From a bacterium (lineage in GTDB: Bacteria; Bacillota_I; Bacilli_A; RFN20; DUOF01), in contig DUOF01000013.1 in assembly GCA_012839015.1 (NCBI GenBank), positions 1 through 13,213 on the forward strand: DNA of 13,213 bases, read 5' to 3'. Below the pieces are notes generated by a model. The model ran no database searches. It worked only from the letters and a program-made list of their open reading frames with translations, and was not told the DNA's origin. Shown in pieces: positions 6,623 through 13,213 of this stretch. The stretch's first letter is position 1. Each line of letters starts with the position of its first letter. Both the position numbers and the translations under genes were made by a program.

Positions 6623-8770
6623 CTAGCGCCTTCTCCTTTTTTTATTATACTTACTTTTCTTCTTACCATCTGAAACAGGTTTAAAATCTATCTTACCACT
6701 TTCTTTGCTAGCACCTATTACGACTATTTTCATTGAATCACCTATTTTTATGGTTTTCTTGCTCATTACACCTTCAACTAAGAATCTATCCTTATTGAAT
6801 TTGTAATAGTCATCCCCTAAATCATTAAAATTAATGAATCCTTCAACAGTATTTGGAAGTCTTAAAAATATACCTTTGTCGATGAAACCACTAACTTTGC
6901 CAGTATATGTTTCTCCTATCTTATTTTCCATATATTCAGCTTTCTTCATATCATCAACATCGCGTTCTAATTGAATAGCTCTTCTCTCCTGCATTGAAGT
7001 TGTTTCACCATGTAGTTTTAATTTCTCTAAGAACAACTCTTCATTGAAGTCATCATTAAGATATTCTTGATTTATAATGTACTTCTTTAATATACGGTGG
7101 ATAAGAGTGTCTGGATACCTTCTTATTGGAGCGGTAAAATGAGTATAGTTCTTACTAGCTAGACCAAAGTGTCCGGCATTGCTAGGACTATAGATTGCTT
7201 TTGGTAAACTCCTTAAAAACAGCGTTGCCAGAACCTCTTTTTGGATTTCATTTTTAGCAAGTGATAAAACACTTGATAGGTATGTATTAAGTGGCATGGT
7301 TTGGTTATATCTTAGTTTAATACCCATAGCTTTAGCTATTTTAGAGAAGTACTCTATTTTCTCTGGATCGGGGGTATCGTGGGTCCTGTATAGTGAAGGT
7401 AGTTTTAACAGACTAATTGATTCAGCTACTGATTCATTCGCCGCAATCATACAATCCTCAATCAGTTTTTCGCCTTCCCCACGAGTTCTTATTTCGATAT
7501 CAATCGGATAACCTGTATCATCTAAGATTATCTTGCTCTCAGGGATATCTAATTCTATTTGTCCGCGGTCATCCCTTCTTTTCCTAAGTATATGGGACAA
7601 TTCTTGTAAGTCCCTCAACATAGGAACAAACTCTTCATTCTTGCTAATAACGTGTTCATTGTTATTTTCTAATATTTCATTCACCTCTTTATAGGTAAAT
7701 CTTTTCTTAGAATTAATAATAGACTCATGGATACTATGGGATAGTATTTCTCCCTTTTTATTTATTTCCATATAACAAGTCATTGTAAGCCTATTAACAT
7801 TGGGATTTAAAGAACAAATATCATTAGAAAGTTTATGTGGATACATTGGTACTACCCTGTCAGTTAGGTAAATAGAGGTTCCCCTCTTTTCAGCCTCGAT
7901 ATCTAAGGCTGAGTTTTCCGTTGCGTAGTGAGTTACATCAGAGATATGTACTCCCAGTTTAAAGTTACCGTTATCTAGTTTATAACAATCAACAGCGTCA
8001 TCTAAATCTTTGGCGTCTGCGCCATCAATAGTAAAAATAAGTTTATCAGTTAAATCTAATCTATCGGGGAAGTCTTCCTTTTTAACACTACTAGGTAAAC
8101 CTTCTACCTCTTTTAGAGTAAGTTCATCAAATATTGTCGGGGCACCTGATTCAATAACTTTTGTTTCAATATCTACCCCAGGATCATTTTTATGCCCGAT
8201 GATTTTTATTAATTTAACACTTGGACCTTTTTGACTATCTATTAGAGTAAAAACAACTTTGTGTCCCGGGACTAAATTAGCGCTGTCGTCTTTACTTATG
8301 TCATAACTTACTTGGAAGTTTTTGTTATCCGGCACTAAGACACTTTCCTTTTTACCGTTTTGAACAGTGACCTTATATTCTCCGACAATATTACTTATCT
8401 TATGAGCGATGATTTTTTCAAACTTATATTCTTTCCCATCATCCTTTATTAGTATTTTATCTAGGAAACGAATGTTTTTCATCTCGCTGTTATTTACTTG
8501 CATCCTGATATCTCTTTCGATATCTTCTAATTTTACAAATATGAAATCGCTTCTAACACCGGTTACTTCTCCAACTACTATACCATTCTTTTTAGCAGAC
8601 AATATCTTATTTTTTTTATTTATTATTATTAAATAATCATCCTCTAATTCTTTTAAAGCATGATTAAAATCGTCAAAAGTTATTTCTTCAAATTTTGAAA
8701 ATAAAGTTTTAGCATCTAATGCTAAATAACTCTTTTTTTCTATGTATTTTAATATCTTATCTTTTATCAT
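6623..8770 (-). CDS. rnr: Ribonuclease R (3'-5' exoribonuclease)
   Basis: RNase R degrades structured RNA from the 3' end and removes non-stop mRNAs released by trans-translation. The 715 residues show an N-terminal winged-helix region (1-60), cold-shock-like domains (about 60-195), the RNB catalytic domain (about 235-565), an S1 domain (about 620-697) and a Lys/Arg-rich tail ending RRRR. The catalytic Asp cluster is IDGADAKDLDDAV (248-260; Asp249, 255, 257, 258). The RNB signature HFTAPIRRYPDTLIHR spans 544-559. GAGG lies five bases before the ATG. In many Bacillota rnr stands between secG and smpB; here smpB is kept but no secG is seen upstream. Together with smpB and the distant ssrA it makes the tmRNA quality-control set. 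Confidence 0.98.
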   Translation of the reverse strand: MIKDKILKYIEKKSYLALDAKTLFSKFEEITFDDFNHALKELEDDYLIIINKKNKILSAKKNGIVVGEVTGVRSDFIFVKLEDIERDIRMQVNNSEMKNIRFLDKILIKDDGKEYKFEKIIAHKISNIVGEYKVTVQNGKKESVLVPDNKNFQVSYDISKDDSANLVPGHKVVFTLIDSQKGPSVKLIKIIGHKNDPGVDIETKVIESGAPTIFDELTLKEVEGLPSSVKKEDFPDRLDLTDKLIFTIDGADAKDLDDAVDCYKLDNGNFKLGVHISDVTHYATENSALDIEAEKRGTSIYLTDRVVPMYPHKLSNDICSLNPNVNRLTMTCYMEINKKGEILSHSIHESIINSKKRFTYKEVNEILENNNEHVISKNEEFVPMLRDLQELSHILRKRRDDRGQIELDIPESKIILDDTGYPIDIEIRTRGEGEKLIEDCMIAANESVAESISLLKLPSLYRTHDTPDPEKIEYFSKIAKAMGIKLRYNQTMPLNTYLSSVLSLAKNEIQKEVLATLFLRSLPKAIYSPSNAGHFGLASKNYTHFTAPIRRYPDTLIHRILKKYIINQEYLNDDFNEELFLEKLKLHGETTSMQERRAIQLERDVDDMKKAEYMENKIGETYTGKVSGFIDKGIFLRLPNTVEGFINFNDLGDDYYKFNKDRFLVEGVMSKKTIKIGDSMKIVVIGASKESGKIDFKPVSDGKKKSKYNKKRRRR

Positions 8771-8790
8771 AATTTCCTCATTCCTAACAT

Positions 8791-8826
8791 ATTTTACATT
8801 TTCTACTAAGTTTTATCAATAAAACT
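8791..8826 (-). promoter_or_regulatory. rnr promoter with an overlapping palindrome
   Basis: The minus strand has TTGATA (8819-8814), 17 bp, then TAAAAT (8796-8791), about 20 nt before rnr. The -35 box lies inside an inverted repeat with 8-bp arms, AGTTTTAT (8809-8816) and ATAAAACT (8819-8826), which could be an operator. No known regulator is implied. Confidence 0.55.
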
Positions 8827-8843
8827 ACCTGTTCAATATATTT

Positions 8844-8872
8844 TTGAAAATAAATGCATATGTGGTTATTCT
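8844..8872 (+). promoter_or_regulatory. Promoter of a small plus-strand transcript
   Basis: TTGAAA (8844-8849), a 17-bp spacer and TATTCT (8867-8872) point right, away from rnr. A start near 8879 and the terminator at 9018-9046 would give an RNA of roughly 165 nt. Confidence 0.45.
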
Positions 8873-8900
8873 TCACATCCCCTTTTTATTTTATTAATAT

Positions 8901-8999
8901 ATGATAGTAGCACTGGGAGGTGTCTTTAGTTTATCAACCTTTATTATAGGGGGTAGCTTTTATAAAAATTATAAAAGAAATAATAATATTATAAGATAG
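8901..8999 (+). CDS. Possible 32-residue hydrophobic peptide
   Basis: The frame ATG (8901) to TAG (8999) encodes 32 residues: a hydrophobic stretch (MIVALGGVFSLSTFIIGG) followed by a basic, Asn-rich tail. That layout of one membrane span and a charged end is common to small membrane proteins and to type I toxins, but I see no match to a named family. Upstream, the frame is closed by TAA two codons before the ATG. There is no Shine-Dalgarno site in the leader, which counts against translation. In favour, it has its own promoter-like boxes and a strong terminator just after it. The transcript could instead be a small RNA without a product. Confidence 0.35.
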   Translation: MIVALGGVFSLSTFIIGGSFYKNYKRNNNIIR

Positions 9000-9017
9000 A
9001 AACAACGCAAAACACAT

Positions 9018-9046
9018 AAAGGCTAAATCATTAGCCTTTTATTTTT
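9018..9046 (+). terminator. Intrinsic terminator after the small transcript
   Basis: AAAGGCTAA (9018-9026) and TTAGCCTTT (9031-9039) form a 9-bp stem with loop ATCA, followed on the plus strand by TATTTTT. No larger plus-strand gene ends here, so the terminator itself argues for a short transcript from the 8844-8872 promoter. Confidence 0.8.
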
Positions 9047-9111
9047 ATAGTCAACTTTTGTAGGCGTTCAGCATAGATATATATTGAAATAGAAAGAAGG
9101 AGCGTAATTAT

Positions 9112-9527
9112 ATGGACAATACTCAATTAGGTGGTTATCAGTATGCTTTACCTTATCCAGGAGGGGCAACTCAAGCACAACAACCTCAATTAAAGATGGC
9201 CCCCCTCAACCACAGCAACAACAACCCGGATACCCACAACCACAATTCCCTTACACAGGACAGTTCCCAACTGTACCACGAACTGAACAATCTTATATTG
9301 AAAACATTATCAGACTAAACAGAGGTAAGGTAGGTACCTTCCACACGACTTATCCTGACTCTAACGAATGGAGAGACAGGGTCTACACAGGTGTCATGGA
9401 GGCTGCTGGAGTTGATCACATTATCATTAGTGATCCTAGGGACGGAAAACGTTATATATTACTTAATATTTATTTGACCTGGGTCAGTTTCAATGAGGAA
9501 ATCAACTACGAATATCCTATTGGATAA
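9112..9527 (+). pseudogene. gerQ: GerQ-like spore coat protein, frameshifted
   Basis: In Bacillus GerQ is a spore-coat/cortex protein cross-linked by transglutaminase and needed for activity of the cortex-lytic enzyme CwlJ. From the ATG (9112; AAGGAG nine bases upstream) the frame reads a Gly/Gln/Pro-rich N terminus, but after a run of six C (9200-9205) the natural reading moves to another frame. That frame gives PQPQQQQPGYPQPQFPYTG, then the conserved domain: QSYIENIIRLNRGKVGTF, NEWRDRVYTGVMEAAG, DHIIISDPRDGKRYILL and SFNEEINYEYPIG, with stop at 9525-9527. Adding one C would give a single frame of 138 residues with no stop. Read as it stands, translation ends at 9318 after 68 residues and loses the whole domain. 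In Bacillus gerQ (ywdL) is also close to ung, matching the neighbour here. The break may be real, reversible slippage, or an assembly error. Confidence 0.82.
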
Positions 9528-9537
9528 CTATCTAAAT

Positions 9538-9566
9538 AAAAATCTAATCAATGATTAGACTTTTTA
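9538..9566. terminator. Bidirectional terminator between gerQ and ung
   Basis: TCTAATCA (9543-9550) and TGATTAGA (9552-9559) are perfect inverted repeats in a 17-bp palindrome, flanked by an A run on the left and a T run on the right, so both convergent genes have a T tract. The ung stop codon lies in the T run. Confidence 0.75.
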
Positions 9567-10235
9567 TTCTTTAATTTCCCAATCAATTGGTTTCAAATTA
9601 TTCTTGATTAAGAATTCATTTGCTTTTGAAAAATGTTTGCAACCAAAAAATCCGTGATATGAAGAAAGCGGCGAAGGGTGGGGAGCCTCTAAGACTAGGT
9701 GCTCTTTATTAGTTATTAATTCTTTTTTATTCCTTGAATTATTGCCCCATAATAAGAAAACAATTGGCTGTTTACTATTATTTACTTGATCTATAACTCT
9801 ATCTGTGAATATTTCCCATCCCTTATTTTGATGGGAAAGTGGTTTGCTATCTTCTACAGTTAAGATGGTATTTAAAAGTAGTACTCCTTGCTTAGCTAAA
9901 TAAGTAAGGTCCCCATGACTTGGGATAGCAGCCCCTGTATCATTATTGATTTCTTTAAAGATATTTCTAAGACTAGGTGGTATCTTGACTCCCCTTTGTA
10001 CCGAAAAGGCTAGCCCGTGCGCCTGAGATGGTTGATGATAGGGATCTTGTCCTAGGATTACCACCTTAACATCTTCAAGACTAGTTAATCTAAAACAATT
10101 AAACAGGTTTTCCCTACTAGGGTAAACCTTATTGTTTTGATATTCTTTTGAAAGAAAACTTTCAAGATTTAAAAAATACTCTTTCTTAGTTTCCTCCTTA
10201 AAGAATTCTTTCCAACCATTATTCACTCTGATCAC
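9564..10235 (-). CDS. ung: Uracil-DNA glycosylase, family 1
   Basis: Ung removes uracil from DNA and starts base-excision repair. From the upstream GTG there are 223 residues, a usual length. Motif A is GQDPYHQPSQAHGLAFSV (62-79) with the water-activating Asp64. LLLNTILTV (119-127) carries the uracil-reading Asn122. Motif B is HPSPLSSYHGFFGCKHFS (186-203) with His186. The true start is probably the second GTG at 10226, three codons later: AAGGG lies eight bases before it but touches the first GTG, and the family usually begins close to the NNGWKEFF sequence. Either start overlaps the end of the metallophosphoesterase gene, so it is the last gene of a coupled operon. Family-1 Ung needs no metal or cofactor. 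Confidence 0.97.
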   Translation of the reverse strand: MIRVNNGWKEFFKEETKKEYFLNLESFLSKEYQNNKVYPSRENLFNCFRLTSLEDVKVVILGQDPYHQPSQAHGLAFSVQRGVKIPPSLRNIFKEINNDTGAAIPSHGDLTYLAKQGVLLLNTILTVEDSKPLSHQNKGWEIFTDRVIDQVNNSKQPIVFLLWGNNSRNKKELITNKEHLVLEAPHPSPLSSYHGFFGCKHFSKANEFLIKNNLKPIDWEIKE

Positions 10236-10992
10236 CCTTAATAATTATTTTATACATATCCCTTTTAGCTAAAAACCTGAGTTTAATAACATCTAGATAA
10301 CCTAACCCATTGCTAATGATTACCTTGCTACATTTATATTGGTTGACTCCCCTCTTAAAGAAGAAGTTTCTATCTACATTAACAAAGGGAACATTTATGT
10401 GACCCCCATGGGTGTGTCCCCCAAGAGCAAGATCTATATTCTTGTAATCTAAAATACGATCAGGATGGTGACTAAGTAAGACATTGAATTTGGACGAGTC
10501 TATTTGCACCTTATTTTCAGCGTTTTCAAAATCTAATCCGATTAAGTCTATCTCACTTGTCAAGTTTATCTTCTTATTATGTAATTTTACAAATACCGAC
10601 TCAAACCATTCATTCATCTCTTCTTTATTTAAATCTTTATTAGTCTTATATTCATGATTACCAAAGACTCCATATTTTTTTAGTTTTATTTTACAGAGTA
10701 TTTCTTTAAGACTTTGCTTAGTATAGTGTTTTTTTATTTCAACTCCGAAGAGGTCACCACCGAAAAGTAAAACATCGCCACCTAAGTTGCTTATCTTGTT
10801 AACTATTTTTATTAATTCCTTCTCTTTAACATACTTACCAATATGTAAGTCGCTAATAAAAATAATACTAAATTGCCCCTTAATTTTATTTGTTTTTACG
10901 GTAACAATCTTTTCTTTAATTATTTTAGTTTCTAAAATTAGGATGATTATTATAACCAACAAAATAACTAGCGTTATCAAAGCCACTTTCAT
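10219..10992 (-). CDS. Membrane-anchored metallophosphoesterase (YkuE/YaeI-like)
   Basis: This is a 257-residue calcineurin-like phosphoesterase with an N-terminal membrane anchor (about 4-20) placing the catalytic domain on one face of the membrane. The two-metal site is visible in order: DLH (48-50), GGD (78-80), GNHE (111-114), SHHPD (174-178) and GGHTHGGH (191-198). This anchor-plus-phosphatase layout is that of the YkuE/YaeI group, some of whose members act on lipid A precursors or other cell-envelope lipids; the substrate here is unknown. AAAGGG eight bases before the ATG overlaps the end of uppP. Its position between uppP and ung may mean a role in lipid-phosphate metabolism, but that is only inferred from context. 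The gene is intact. Confidence 0.88.
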   Translation of the reverse strand: MKVALITLVILLVIIIILILETKIIKEKIVTVKTNKIKGQFSIIFISDLHIGKYVKEKELIKIVNKISNLGGDVLLFGGDLFGVEIKKHYTKQSLKEILCKIKLKKYGVFGNHEYKTNKDLNKEEMNEWFESVFVKLHNKKINLTSEIDLIGLDFENAENKVQIDSSKFNVLLSHHPDRILDYKNIDLALGGHTHGGHINVPFVNVDRNFFFKRGVNQYKCSKVIISNGLGYLDVIKLRFLAKRDMYKIIIKGDQSE

Positions 10993-11004
10993 TACATCAA
11001 CCCT

Positions 11005-11809
11005 TTACATACTTAGTATTATAAGGGTGGTACCTAGTAAAAAGCAATAATATGAAAAGTAATATATCTTCTTATTAGAAATTAGCTTAATAAATATCTT
11101 AAGACTTAAATAAGTAAGAAAAGCACAAACCACAAAACTTATAATAAGGGGTATCAGTGTTAACTCATCAACATAGAAGTCGCCATGTTAAGAATTATGG
11201 ATCCGATTACTAATGGAAACAACATTAAAAAAACTATTTCACTAGATTCCTTCTTATCGATTCTGTGCGGTAACATCCGCTTAGAGCGCTACCACTTCTT
11301 GATATTCCCGGTATTAGACCAATAACCCGGTGGAATCCTACAATCAAAATATCCTTAAACGTAGTCCCTTCTACCTTTTTATCGCCCTCAACATTTTTCA
11401 AGGAGTATAAATTAATCCCATTTATAATAAAAAATATACCAATAAGCAATGTTGATGAAACTAAATATTCAAAGTAATCATCTAAAAAATAGCCTGCAAC
11501 TGCACTAGGTATTATTGCTAAAACAATAAAAATAAACATTCGATAATATTTTAAGTTCTCTCTATCTTTTTTAAACAAATAAAGATAGACCCCCTTTATT
11601 ATTTTAAAAATTAGTTTTCTGTAGAAGATAAATAATGCAACTAAAGATGCAAAGTGTAAGACGAGTTCCAACATCAAATTATTTAAATCAAAACCAAGGG
11701 TTTTCTTTAGCATCAATAGGTGCCCACTTGATGAAATCGGCAATATCTCAGCAAAACCCTGTATAATAGCTAAAAGTAAGTAAGCGATCAGTATAAAAAT
11801 ACGTCCCAT
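11005..11809 (-). pseudogene. uppP: Undecaprenyl-diphosphatase UppP/BacA, two frameshifts
   Basis: UppP removes a phosphate from undecaprenyl diphosphate on the outer face of the membrane, recycling the carrier for peptidoglycan; it also gives bacitracin resistance. The first frame has QGFAE (17-21), PISSSGH (24-30) and PGISRSGS (167-174), the catalytic signatures, but then runs into an unrelated end at 11234. A one-base gap at GG (11277-11278) moves the reading to MLPHRIDKKESSEIVFLML, and a second at GG (11183-11184) to GDFYVDELTLIPLIISFVV and on to a stop at 11007-11005. Adding one base at each site gives about 268 residues, the normal family length, with the last membrane helices restored. 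As written, translation stops at 191 residues and the C-terminal helices are lost. AGGGGTG precedes the ATG. It follows the patatin gene by 39 nt. Confidence 0.88.
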
Positions 11810-11839
11810 TTATGCACACCCCTAATATTGTATGCATAA
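11810..11839 (-). promoter_or_regulatory. Inverted repeat enclosing the uppP ribosome site
   Basis: TTATGCA (11810-11816) and TGCATAA (11833-11839) can form a 7-bp stem in the mRNA with a 16-nt loop that contains the Shine-Dalgarno AGGGGTG. The stem ends next to the ATG. It may tune uppP translation or be chance in AT-rich DNA. Confidence 0.3.
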
Positions 11840-11848
11840 GTAAAATAG

Positions 11849-12880
11849 TTATATTCTTTTATTCACTGACTTTTCGGGCTGATTCTCTTTATCATTTTTT
11901 TTACTGCCGCCACTAAAAAACTTTTTTTTATTTCCCTCTACTTTTAGTTTTGGGATTCCTTCATTCATAGTTATGTCCTCTTCTGACTCTCGTGGTTTAT
12001 GAGTAATCTCTGATTTTTTTAAAGAATAATAATAGTTTATTTCTTTGTAATTCTTTTTATTTTTATAGTTAATCCATTTTTGTCTTATCTTGTGACGCCA
12101 TTTTATAGCGATTACACCTTCACGGATTAATTTTTCAATAAGTTGTTTACCGACTTCATAACCGTGTTCTATTCTCATTTTTGCTCTGTCCTTGTCAAAG
12201 TCAAGGGTGCCATCACGGAAACCATAATCATTATACCCTGAAACAAAATCAATTATTGTAGTATAATTATTTGCATGCACCGGTCCTGGTGAGTATTCAC
12301 GAAGTGGTACCACAAAAATGGTATCACAGCCCTCATCCTTAAGAGCCTTTATTGGTACATTATCAACCGCATACCCATCCTTATATCTAATGCCATTTAT
12401 ATATACAGGTTCATAGATGTAAGGAATAGCACTGGTTGCTAATAATATATTAATAATCTCATCTTTCTTCAATCCATTAAGTTTAAATTTATCCTGAGCA
12501 TTAGCGTTTTTCCTACCTATCGGGGCCGCTATTACAAAAGTGTTTATTTTTGAATTACTAACTTTATCAAAATCTATTTCCCTTTTAGCAACATCAATAA
12601 AACCATCTCTTGAAAAGAGGCTCTTGCCTACAATTATATCTTTAAGTGATTTCTTAGTAAGTGCGATACTATTATCGATGTTTTCCCAAACATCAACACA
12701 TTTATCAGCGCCACCACTCAAAAATGCGACAGCATTAATCGCACCAATAGAGGTACCACTGATATGCGTAATGTATTTATCAATTTTGTATTCTTGGAGC
12801 GCTTTTAATACACCGGCCTGGTATGCACCCTTACCGCCGCCACCACCTAATACTAATCCAATCTTGTGTTTTTTCTTCAT
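11849..12880 (-). CDS. Patatin-like phospholipase (RssA/YchK type)
   Basis: This is a 343-residue serine acyl hydrolase of the bacterial patatin family. The oxyanion-hole glycine run GGGGGKGAYQAGVL (12-25) follows a short basic start, GTSIG (42-46) carries the nucleophile Ser44, and KDG (167-169) supplies Asp168 of the Ser-Asp dyad. The catalytic domain ends near 255. The last 85 or so residues are a Lys/Arg/Asn-rich tail with many Tyr (NYKEINYYYS), beyond the usual core of about 260-300 residues, perhaps for binding membranes or nucleic acid. No signal peptide is seen, so it should act in the cytoplasm or at the inner membrane. AAGGGGG six bases before the ATG overlaps the ychF stop, placing it in one operon. 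The lipid substrate is unknown. Confidence 0.92.
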   Translation of the reverse strand: MKKKHKIGLVLGGGGGKGAYQAGVLKALQEYKIDKYITHISGTSIGAINAVAFLSGGADKCVDVWENIDNSIALTKKSLKDIIVGKSLFSRDGFIDVAKREIDFDKVSNSKINTFVIAAPIGRKNANAQDKFKLNGLKKDEIINILLATSAIPYIYEPVYINGIRYKDGYAVDNVPIKALKDEGCDTIFVVPLREYSPGPVHANNYTTIIDFVSGYNDYGFRDGTLDFDKDRAKMRIEHGYEVGKQLIEKLIREGVIAIKWRHKIRQKWINYKNKKNYKEINYYYSLKKSEITHKPRESEEDITMNEGIPKLKVEGNKKKFFSGGSKKNDKENQPEKSVNKRI

Positions 12881-12891
12881 CCTAATCCCCC

Positions 12892-13213
12892 TTAAACATT
12901 AAATCTGAAATGTATAATATCTCCGTCCCTAACAACATATTCCTTTCCTTCAATTCTAAGCCTACCATTTTCTTTAATTTTAACTTCACTGCCAAGCTCA
13001 ACTATATCATCGTAACTATAAACCTCTGCTTTGATAAAACCTCTTTGAAAATCCGTGTGTATTATACCGGCACACTCTGGGGCTTTCATACCTTTCTTGA
13101 AGGTCCAAGCCCTTACCTCTACTTGTCCAACAGTAAAGAATGTTTCCAGTCCAAGTAAGGAATAGGCGGCATGGGTAAGTTTATCTAGTCCGGAAACTTC
13201 AATTCCAACCTCA
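12892..13213 (-). CDS. ychF: Redox-regulated ATPase YchF (OLA1 family), C-terminal part
   Basis: YchF is a ribosome-associated P-loop ATPase of the OBG family that prefers ATP over GTP. Only the last 106 residues or so are in the window: the end of the helical region (GLDKLTHAAYSLLGLETFF) and the TGS domain (FFTVGQVEVRAWTF, then GIIHTDFQRGFIKAEV and EYVVRDGDIIHFRFNV). FERGFI-like and DGDxxHFRFNV are diagnostic of the YchF C terminus. The frame is open to the right edge, so the true start is outside; the internal Met at 13089 is not the start. Eleven bases separate it from the patatin-like gene. Confidence 0.97.
   Translation of the reverse strand, partial: EVGIEVSGLDKLTHAAYSLLGLETFFTVGQVEVRAWTFKKGMKAPECAGIIHTDFQRGFIKAEVYSYDDIVELGSEVKIKENGRLRIEGKEYVVRDGDIIHFRFNV

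Noticed and set aside
7296..8636. Three plus-strand frames opposite rnr
   Set aside because: Shadows of the RNase R gene; composition is typical of antisense reading.
9112..9318. A stand-alone 68-residue protein
   Set aside because: Its second half is the wrong frame of the GerQ coding sequence; the conserved domain continues in the other frame to 9527.
11234..11809. A complete 191-residue UppP
   Set aside because: The last 13 or so residues do not fit the family, and the expected C-terminal membrane segments are present downstream in two other frames.
12892..13089. A 65-residue protein starting at the internal Met
   Set aside because: The same frame continues to the window edge with clear YchF sequence, so it is the end of a longer gene.
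1..13213. CRISPR array, prophage, or defence island
   Set aside because: No regularly spaced repeats, phage structural genes or defence-gene motifs were seen; apart from the IS remnant the genes are chromosomal housekeeping genes.

Overview
The window is AT-rich DNA from a low-GC Gram-positive bacterium (Bacillota or a close relative). It uses the standard genetic code: Trp is TGG throughout, and TGA ends copA. A tmRNA tag that starts with Gly, strong Shine-Dalgarno sites and a gerQ-like spore-coat gene fit a spore-former or a descendant of one. The tag ending in YAFAV and the short archaeal-type ProRS suggest a lineage outside the classical Bacilli, but I cannot name a genus.

Layout. Positions 1-755 hold the decayed start of an IS3-family insertion sequence that runs off the left edge. 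Its outer end is a hairpin that also looks like the terminator of the RNA operon beside it. That operon (761-1279, minus strand) has its own promoter and reads tmRNA, tRNA-Ala(GGC), tRNA-Trp(CCA) with almost no spacers. Next come a small YcxB-like membrane protein (minus), prolyl-tRNA synthetase (plus), a bidirectional terminator, and a two-HMA Cu(I) P-type ATPase (minus). The rnr-smpB operon (minus, 6152-8770) follows, encoding RNase R and SmpB, the protein partners of the tmRNA upstream. A short plus-strand transcription unit (8844-9046), possibly encoding a 32-aa hydrophobic peptide, separates rnr from a frameshifted gerQ-like gene (plus). The right end is one minus-strand operon: ychF (partial), patatin-like lipase, uppP (two frameshifts), metallophosphoesterase, ung.

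How the genes relate. tmRNA, SmpB and RNase R form the trans-translation and mRNA-decay pathway, split here over two loci. UppP would recycle the undecaprenyl lipid carrier. Ung starts uracil base-excision repair. CopA exports copper.

The main anomaly is a set of single-base losses, three of them fitting a missing base in a G or C run, in gerQ, uppP (twice) and the IS orfA, while the large housekeeping ORFs are intact. This is either real decay of dispensable genes or assembly error. I see no CRISPR array, phage module or clearly novel multi-gene system. The least explained item is the small transcript at 8844-9046.
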